Shown here one piece after another: positions 58,575 through 64,000 of a DNA stretch of 64,000 nucleotides. The stretch is from NCBI GenBank assembly GCA_036489025.1, contig DASXGN010000025.1:62001-126000 (forward strand). The letters run 5' to 3'. The translations under genes and the position numbers were made by a program. The DNA comes from Dryocola sp036489025 (GTDB lineage: Bacteria > Pseudomonadota > Gammaproteobacteria > Enterobacterales > Enterobacteriaceae). Each line of letters begins with the position of its first letter. Position 1 is the first letter of the stretch. The notes below the pieces were generated by a model. It was given only the letters and a program-made list of their open reading frames with translations. It did no database searches and was not told the DNA's origin.

Positions 58575-59573
58575 ATGAATAAGAAGGTTTTGACCCTGTC
58601 CGCTGTTATGTCTTGCATGCTGTTTGGCGCGGCGGCTCACGCGGCTGATACTCGTATCGGCGTGACCATTTATAAGTACGATGACAACTTCATGTCCGTC
58701 GTGCGTAAAGCGATTGAGAAAGACGCAAAAGCCGCTCCAGACGTGCAATTGCTGATGAACGACTCCCAGAACGACCAGTCCAAACAGAACGACCAGATTG
58801 ACGTGCTGCTGGCGAAAGGCGTGAAGGCGCTGGCCATCAACCTGGTTGACCCGGCCGCTGCGGGCACCGTGATTGAGAAAGCTCGCGGGCAGAACGTGCC
58901 AATCGTGTTCTTCAACAAAGAACCTTCCCGCAAGGCGCTGGATAGCTACGACAAGGCCTACTATGTGGGCACCGATTCTAAAGAATCCGGCATCATTCAG
59001 GGCGACCTGATTGCCAAACACTGGGCGGCTAACCCGGCGTGGGATCTGAACAAAGACGGCCAGGTTCAGTTCGTGCTGTTGAAAGGCGAGCCGGGCCACC
59101 CGGATGCTGAAGCGCGCACCACCTACGTTATCAAAGAGCTGAACACCAAGGGCCTGAAAACCCAGCAGCTGCAGTTAGATACCGCGATGTGGGATACCGC
59201 TCAGGCGAAAGATAAGATGGACGCCTGGCTGTCCGGCCCGAACGCTAACAAAATCGAAGTGGTTATTGCCAACAACGATGCGATGGCTATGGGCGCGGTA
59301 GAAGCGTTGAAAGCACACAACAAGTCTTCTATTCCGGTCTTCGGTGTCGATGCCCTGCCAGAAGCGCTGGCGCTGGTTAAATCTGGCGCCATGGCCGGTA
59401 CCGTGCTGAACGATGCCAATAACCAGGCGAAAGCCACCTTCGATCTGGCGAAAAACCTGGCCGCTGGCAAAGCCGCGGCTGACGGCACCAGCTGGAAAAT
59501 CGAAAACAAAATCGTCCGTGTTCCTTACGTCGGCGTTGATAAAGACAACCTGGCGCAGTTCGTCGGGAAATAA
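58575..59573 (+). CDS. mglB: Galactose/glucose-binding periplasmic protein MglB
   Basis: High-affinity substrate-binding protein for D-galactose and D-glucose, also the chemoreceptor ligand carrier for Trg. 332 aa as in E. coli: signal peptide ending AAAHA after residue 23, mature ADTRIGVTIYKYDDNFM. Calcium loop DLNKDGQVQ and binding residues in MNDSQNDQ and NNDAMAMG are conserved. First gene of mglBAC. Confidence 0.97.
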   Translation: MNKKVLTLSAVMSCMLFGAAAHAADTRIGVTIYKYDDNFMSVVRKAIEKDAKAAPDVQLLMNDSQNDQSKQNDQIDVLLAKGVKALAINLVDPAAAGTVIEKARGQNVPIVFFNKEPSRKALDSYDKAYYVGTDSKESGIIQGDLIAKHWAANPAWDLNKDGQVQFVLLKGEPGHPDAEARTTYVIKELNTKGLKTQQLQLDTAMWDTAQAKDKMDAWLSGPNANKIEVVIANNDAMAMGAVEALKAHNKSSIPVFGVDALPEALALVKSGAMAGTVLNDANNQAKATFDLAKNLAAGKAAADGTSWKIENKIVRVPYVGVDKDNLAQFVGK

Positions 59574-59589
59574 GATAGACAGACTGTTA

Positions 59590-59611
59590 CGGGCGCGCGG
59601 ATGCGCGCCCG
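59590..59611 (+). terminator. mglB-mglA intercistronic hairpin
   Basis: Nine-bp GC stem CGGGCGCGC/GCGCGCCCG with loop GGAT, 16 bp after mglB and with no T-run. It probably stabilises the 3' end of mglB mRNA, raising MglB above MglA/C, rather than ending transcription. Confidence 0.65.
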
Positions 59612-59656
59612 AATCAGATCTTACGCACTGTTTCACTTTCGCAGCCAGGTATAACT

Positions 59657-61174
59657 ATGGTCAGCAATCAAACATCGGCGTCGGAATACTTGTTGGAAAT
59701 GACCAACATTAATAAGTCATTCCCCGGCGTTAAGGCGCTCGATAATGTTAATTTAAACGTTCGTCCTCATTCCATTCACGCATTAATGGGTGAGAACGGC
59801 GCGGGTAAATCCACATTATTAAAATGCCTGTTTGGGATCTACAGCAAAGATTCCGGCAGTATTCTTTTCCAGGGGAAGGAAATTAACTTCACCAGCACCA
59901 AGGAAGCGCTGGAAAACGGTATTTCGATGGTGCACCAGGAGTTAAACCTGGTATTGCAACGCACGGTAATGGACAACATGTGGCTGGGGCGTTATCCCAC
60001 CAAAGGTGTGTTTGTCGATCAGGACAAAATGTACCGTGACACCAAAGCGATTTTCGATGAGCTGGATATTGATATCGATCCGCGCGCCCGCGTTGGCACG
60101 CTTTCCGTATCGCAAATGCAGATGATCGAAATTGCTAAGGCATTTTCTTACAATGCCAAAATCGTCATTATGGATGAGCCCACTTCATCCCTGACGGAAA
60201 AAGAAGTTAACCACCTGTTTAAAATTATTCGCAAATTAAAAGAGCGCGGCTGCGGCATCGTTTATATCTCTCATAAAATGGAAGAGATATTCCAGCTGTG
60301 CGATGAGATAACCATTTTACGCGACGGACAGTGGATTGCCACCCAGCCGCTTGAAGGGCTGGACATGGATAAAATCATCTCCATGATGGTTGGCCGCTCC
60401 CTGAACCAGCGCTTCCCGGATAAATCTAACGTGCCGGGTGAAGTGATTATGGAAGTACGCAACCTGACCTCGCTGCGCCAGCCGTCCATCCGCGATATTT
60501 CCTTTGATTTACATAAAGGTGAAATTCTCGGCATTGCCGGTCTGGTCGGCGCGAAGCGTACCGACATCGTTGAAACGCTGTTTGGTATCCGCGAGAAATC
60601 CTCCGGCACCATTACGCTGCACGGCAAAAAGATTAATAACCACACGGCGAATGAAGCGATTAACCATGGCTTTGCACTGGTGACCGAAGAACGCCGTTCA
60701 ACGGGTATTTACGCCTATCTGGATATTGGCTTTAACTCGCTGATTTCAAATATCCAGAAGTATAAAAATAAAGTTGGCCTGCTCGATAATAGCCGTATGA
60801 AAAGCGATACCCAATGGGTTATCGATTCCATGCGCGTTAAAACACCGGGGCACCGCACGGCGATTGGTTCTCTGTCCGGCGGCAACCAGCAGAAGGTGAT
60901 TATTGGCCGCTGGCTGTTAACGCAGCCGGAAATTTTAATGCTCGATGAACCTACGCGCGGTATTGACGTAGGCGCCAAGTTTGAAATTTATCAGCTGATT
61001 GCCGAGCTGGCTAAAAAAGGGAAAGGGATCATTATTATTTCGTCCGAAATGCCGGAGTTGTTAGGGATTACAGACCGTATCCTGGTCATGAGCAACGGTC
61101 TCGTGGCAGGAATTGTAGACACTAAAACAACCACGCAGAACGAAATATTACGTCTTGCGTCTGTGCACCTTTGA
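59657..61174 (+). CDS. mglA: Galactose/methyl galactoside ABC transporter ATPase MglA
   Basis: Double-domain ATPase of the sugar importer, 505 aa (E. coli 506). The first domain has Walker A GENGAGKST (45-53), signature LSVSQMQM and Walker B IVIMDEPTSSL. The second has a degenerate P-loop (GIAGLVGAKRTDI), as is normal in this family, with LSGGNQQKV and LMLDEPTRGIDVGAK. Near-identical to E. coli over most of its length. Confidence 0.97.
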   Translation: MVSNQTSASEYLLEMTNINKSFPGVKALDNVNLNVRPHSIHALMGENGAGKSTLLKCLFGIYSKDSGSILFQGKEINFTSTKEALENGISMVHQELNLVLQRTVMDNMWLGRYPTKGVFVDQDKMYRDTKAIFDELDIDIDPRARVGTLSVSQMQMIEIAKAFSYNAKIVIMDEPTSSLTEKEVNHLFKIIRKLKERGCGIVYISHKMEEIFQLCDEITILRDGQWIATQPLEGLDMDKIISMMVGRSLNQRFPDKSNVPGEVIMEVRNLTSLRQPSIRDISFDLHKGEILGIAGLVGAKRTDIVETLFGIREKSSGTITLHGKKINNHTANEAINHGFALVTEERRSTGIYAYLDIGFNSLISNIQKYKNKVGLLDNSRMKSDTQWVIDSMRVKTPGHRTAIGSLSGGNQQKVIIGRWLLTQPEILMLDEPTRGIDVGAKFEIYQLIAELAKKGKGIIIISSEMPELLGITDRILVMSNGLVAGIVDTKTTTQNEILRLASVHL

Positions 61175-61194
61175 TAATTTAGGGGCTATTGAAA

Positions 61195-62205
61195 ATGAGT
61201 GCGTTAAATAAGAAAAGTTTTCTAACTTATCTGAAAGAAGGCGGCATTTATGTCGTTTTGCTGGTGCTGCTGGCGATTATTATTTTCCAGGATCCGACGT
61301 TTTTAAGCTTGCTGAACTTAAGTAACATTCTGACCCAGTCCTCGGTGCGTATTATTATCGCCCTGGGCGTAGCGGGGCTGATTGTGACCCAGGGGACGGA
61401 CCTTTCTGCCGGTCGTCAGGTTGGTCTTGCGGCGGTCGTGGCGGCTACGCTGCTGCAATCGATGGACAACGTGAACAAAGTGTTCCCGGAAATGCATACC
61501 ATGCCGATTCCGCTGGTGCTGCTGATCGTTTGCGCGGTGGGCGCGGTGATTGGCCTGGTGAACGGCATTATCATCGCTTACCTGAACGTCACGCCGTTTA
61601 TTACCACCCTGGGCACGATGATCATCGTGTACGGCATCAACTCCCTGTACTACGACTTCGTGGGCGCTTCGCCAATTTCCGGCTTTGATTCGCACTTCTC
61701 GACGTTTACGCAGGGCTTTATTGCGCTGGGAAGCTTCAGACTTTCCTATATCACCTTCTACGCGCTGTTTGCCGTGTTCTTCGTGTGGGTGCTGTGGAAT
61801 AAAACCCGCTTCGGGAAGAACATCTTCGCCATCGGCGGCAACCCGGAAGCGGCGAAAGTCTCCGGCGTAAACGTTGCGCTGAACCTGCTGATGATTTATG
61901 CGCTGTCCGGCGTGTTCTACGCCTTCGGCGGAATGCTGGAAGCGGGGCGTATCGGCTCGGCCACCAACAACCTCGGCTTTATGTACGAGCTGGATGCGAT
62001 TGCAGCGTGCGTGGTGGGCGGCGTGTCGTTCAGCGGCGGCGTCGGGACGGTCGTCGGCGTGGTAACCGGCGTGATCATCTTTACGGTTATCAACTACGGC
62101 CTGACCTATATCGGCGTCAACCCGTACTGGCAGTACATTATCAAGGGCGGGATTATTATCTTCGCCGTTGCGCTGGATTCACTGAAATACGCTCGTAAGA
62201 AGTAA
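61195..62205 (+). CDS. mglC: Galactose/methyl galactoside ABC transporter permease MglC
   Basis: Inner-membrane permease of the BPD_transp_2 family, 336 aa from 61195 (E. coli length), beginning MSALNKKSFLTYLKEGGIYV. About eight to ten helices, with the cytoplasmic docking loop GKNIFAIGGNPEAAKVSGV. A TTG six bases earlier is too close to the SD AGGGG. Last gene of mglBAC, with a terminator after it. Confidence 0.96.
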   Translation: MSALNKKSFLTYLKEGGIYVVLLVLLAIIIFQDPTFLSLLNLSNILTQSSVRIIIALGVAGLIVTQGTDLSAGRQVGLAAVVAATLLQSMDNVNKVFPEMHTMPIPLVLLIVCAVGAVIGLVNGIIIAYLNVTPFITTLGTMIIVYGINSLYYDFVGASPISGFDSHFSTFTQGFIALGSFRLSYITFYALFAVFFVWVLWNKTRFGKNIFAIGGNPEAAKVSGVNVALNLLMIYALSGVFYAFGGMLEAGRIGSATNNLGFMYELDAIAACVVGGVSFSGGVGTVVGVVTGVIIFTVINYGLTYIGVNPYWQYIIKGGIIIFAVALDSLKYARKK

Positions 62206-62220
62206 TTTCTGCCCGCTGTA

Positions 62221-62254
62221 AAAAAAGCCCGCACGGTGAGTGGCGGGCTTTTTT
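62221..62254. terminator. Bidirectional terminator of mglBAC and sanA
   Basis: AAAAAAGCCCGC (62221-62232) pairs with GCGGGCTTTTTT (62243-62254) around a ten-base loop; A- and T-runs allow use in both directions between convergent mglC and sanA. Confidence 0.9.
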
Positions 62255-62261
62255 ACGTCTG

Positions 62262-62981
62262 CTACTTTTTCTCTTTTTTCTGTAATTCCAGCAGCTGTTC
62301 TGGCGTCACCGCCGGGTAAGCCTGTGCGCCCTGTGGAACCTCATGCAGCGCGGGAATAGGGACCAGCGGGCCGAGGAAGCGGGGCTCGCGCTTGAAGATA
62401 TAGACGTCCGCCAGCGCGCTCAGACGTGCGCCAAATTCGCGCATCCGTACCGTCAGCATATTTTTCGGAGAAGGCACCGCGTAACACTGAGCCTGAATAC
62501 CCATATGCAGAGCGATAAACATTGCTCGCTCGCAGTGGAAGCGCTGGGTGATGATAATGAAGTCGTTAGTGTCGAACACTTTGCGGGTGCGAACGATGGA
62601 ATCCAGCGTGCGGAAGCCCGCGTAATCAAGCACGATGTCGGCAGGATCGACGCCGCCGGCAATCAAATCCTTACGCATGGTCATCGGTTCGTTATAGCTG
62701 GTTTGCGCGTTATCCCCGCTCAGCAGCAGGTAGTTAACCTTGCCGCTGTTGTAGGCGTTGAGCGCGCCCTGGATGCGGTACAGGTAATACTGGTTAATCA
62801 CGCCGGTGCGGTAATACTTGGCGGTGCCCAGCACGACGCCGACCTGGCGATAGGGCAGGTCCTGAAGCTCGTCGTAAATATAGGGGGCCGTTTTCCAGCT
62901 CATCCAGCGGTCAAGTGCCAGCGCCGTCAAAGCAATCAAGCCGATGACGACGAACAGGCTGTAAAACAAGCGCTTCAACAT
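62262..62981 (-). CDS. sanA: Envelope barrier protein SanA
   Basis: Inner-membrane protein with one N-terminal helix (about 5-24) and a periplasmic DUF218 domain, linked in E. coli to vancomycin exclusion at high temperature. 239 aa, the E. coli length, with the conserved WMSWKTAPYIYDELQDLPYR and VGVVLGTAKYYRTG. Convergent with mglC and downstream of cdd on the same strand. Confidence 0.95.
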   Translation of the reverse strand: MLKRLFYSLFVVIGLIALTALALDRWMSWKTAPYIYDELQDLPYRQVGVVLGTAKYYRTGVINQYYLYRIQGALNAYNSGKVNYLLLSGDNAQTSYNEPMTMRKDLIAGGVDPADIVLDYAGFRTLDSIVRTRKVFDTNDFIIITQRFHCERAMFIALHMGIQAQCYAVPSPKNMLTVRMREFGARLSALADVYIFKREPRFLGPLVPIPALHEVPQGAQAYPAVTPEQLLELQKKEKK

Positions 62982-63082
62982 GGACTTGCGGGCTCAGTGG
63001 AAGGATGAAAAGTGAATCAAGGCTACTTTACCTGGGGATTAAGAGCAAGAATCGCCGCAGCGGTTGCCCTAAAATTCAACGG

Positions 63083-63104
63083 TGCGGGTGGGCGAACACC
63101 CGCA
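63083..63104 (-). terminator. Hairpin downstream of cdd
   Basis: Stem TGCGGGTG/CACCCGCA with loop GGCGAA, ten bases after the cdd stop on the minus strand. Only a weak U-tract follows, so read-through into sanA is possible. Confidence 0.6.
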
Positions 63105-63113
63105 TCAATTGGC

Positions 63114-63998
63114 TTAGCTCAGCAGGGCGCGCTCGACATTATTGCAGCCCAGCGCTTTGAGGGTGGCAACCGTTGCATCCCACTGGGTCAGCGGCGCTTC
63201 GGCTAATTCGGCCAGCACGGCACGTTGAATATCCGCGTACTCGTAGCCTGACAGGCTCAGCAGGTTCAGCGCGGCCTGCAAAGGCGGCAGGGAAGGGTTG
63301 AAGGCTGCGTTTTCCGCATAGCTTCCGGCGATAATTTTGCCGTCGCGAAGTGCCAGAGCAACGCCCGCGGGAGCCTTGCTGTAAGGCGCGTGGCTACGGT
63401 TGGCCGCGGCAATTGCCGCCTGATTCAGCTCGTCGCCTTCCAGCGCAAAACCGCTATCTCTTTCATCGAGCAGCAGGGTTTCGATATTTAAATCACGCGG
63501 GCCGAACGAATCCGGCAGGTAGTCGCCGAGCGTGGCTGGCTGGCGGCCCGGCAGGTTGATTTTGAGCTTCACGCCGCTGTTGAGTTCGTTCATAAACTGG
63601 CGACAGTGGCCGCACGGCGTGTAGTTGACGGTGACGGAAACCAGTCCTTTTTCACCGCGCATCCAGGCGTGGGTAATGGCGCTTTGCTCGGCGTGAACGG
63701 TCTGCTGCATGGTTGAACCTGCAAATTCCATATTGGCGCCGAAGTAAAGATTGCCGCTGACGCCGCGAGCGACCGCGCCAACGTTAAAATTGGATAAGCC
63801 TGCGCGGGCGCAGGAGGCGGCAAGCGGGAGCAGGGCAAAGGCCAGCGCGTCATCGTCCAGACCCGTCTGGCTTTTTAGCGTCTCCACCTGCTGAGCGCTG
63901 AACATGGCCGGGAAGTGGTCATCCGCCAGCAGGGGTTGCAGGGCGGCCTGCAGTGAAGCCGGGAGCTGTGCGAAAGCAGCATGAAAACGTGAACGCAT
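63114..63998 (-). CDS. cdd: Cytidine deaminase Cdd
   Basis: Deaminates cytidine and deoxycytidine to uridine and deoxyuridine. 294 aa as in E. coli, the long dimeric form with a catalytic N-terminal and a degenerate C-terminal domain. Zinc/catalytic residues H102, E104 (VHAEQSAI), C129 and C132 (TPCGHC) are at E. coli positions. The ATG lies two bases from the window edge, so the CDS is complete but its promoter (CytR/CRP in E. coli) is outside. Confidence 0.97.
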   Translation of the reverse strand: MRSRFHAAFAQLPASLQAALQPLLADDHFPAMFSAQQVETLKSQTGLDDDALAFALLPLAASCARAGLSNFNVGAVARGVSGNLYFGANMEFAGSTMQQTVHAEQSAITHAWMRGEKGLVSVTVNYTPCGHCRQFMNELNSGVKLKINLPGRQPATLGDYLPDSFGPRDLNIETLLLDERDSGFALEGDELNQAAIAAANRSHAPYSKAPAGVALALRDGKIIAGSYAENAAFNPSLPPLQAALNLLSLSGYEYADIQRAVLAELAEAPLTQWDATVATLKALGCNNVERALLS

Positions 63999-64000
63999 GG

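Noticed and set aside
60490..60600. Loss of Walker A in the second MglA domain as a mutation
   Set aside because: A degenerate second P-loop is typical of MglA/RbsA-type double ATPases.

Overview
The window is chromosomal DNA of a member of the Enterobacteriaceae. It is moderately GC-rich and densely coding. Most genes match Escherichia coli K-12 proteins closely in length and sequence, and they follow the gene order of the rcsC-ompC-ada, proL-yejM, bcr-yejABEF, mepS-lpxT, fruBKA, lysP, folE-galS and mglBAC-cdd segments of the E. coli map. It is not E. coli or Salmonella. Blocks between these segments differ: mgtE and an ibrAB-like pair lie where E. coli has mqo-eco-nap-ccm-narP, a lone 3-dehydroshikimate dehydratase-like gene lies where E. 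coli has the pseudouridine genes, uxuA is paired with yeiQ, and an iron-siderophore ABC transporter pair follows lysP. The genus cannot be fixed by eye; a Cedecea/Enterobacter-like genome fits. No insertion sequence, prophage, CRISPR array or rRNA operon was seen.

Layout. 1-5.6 kb: the Rcs envelope-stress phosphorelay (rcsC 3' part, rcsB, rcsD), then the antisense RNA MicF and the OmpR-controlled ompC promoter. 5.6-11.4 kb: ompC, apbE, the alkylation-repair pair ada-alkB behind an Ada box, and yojI. 11.5-15.2 kb: the variable segment with mgtE, the ibrA/ibrB-like pair and tRNA-Pro(GGG). 15.2-23.5 kb: yejM-yejL, yejK, rplY, radD, rsuA, bcr and yejG. 23.5-29.1 kb: the yejABEF oligopeptide ABC importer. 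29.2-33.8 kb: a cyclic-di-GMP phosphodiesterase, mepS, lpxT and the metallochaperone yeiR. 33.9-36.8 kb: yeiQ and uxuA, a divergent hexuronate pair with candidate UxuR/ExuR and CRP sites. 36.8-39.0 kb: efpL (yeiP), yeiW, setB. 39.2-43.2 kb: the Cra-controlled fructose operon fruBKA. 43.3-48.8 kb: the dehydroshikimate dehydratase-like gene, nfo, yeiH/yeiE around a strong palindrome, and lysP. 48.8-52.9 kb: a Fur-type iron uptake group (permease, ATPase, TonB-dependent receptor). 53-57.1 kb: S-formylglutathione hydrolase, an MFS transporter, folE, yeiB. 57.2-62.2 kb: galS and the mglBAC galactose importer with CRP and gal operator sites. 62.3-64 kb: sanA and cdd.

Functional themes are envelope homeostasis (Rcs, OmpC/MicF, YejM, MepS, LpxT, SanA), sugar uptake under CRP/Cra/GalS control, DNA repair (Ada, AlkB, RadD, Nfo) and iron uptake. 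The least understood content is the ibrA/ibrB-like pair beside the tRNA, the orphan dehydroshikimate dehydratase, and the binding-protein-less iron transporter. Many start codons were moved from the longest open frame to positions supported by family length and a Shine-Dalgarno sequence; these are noted per gene.
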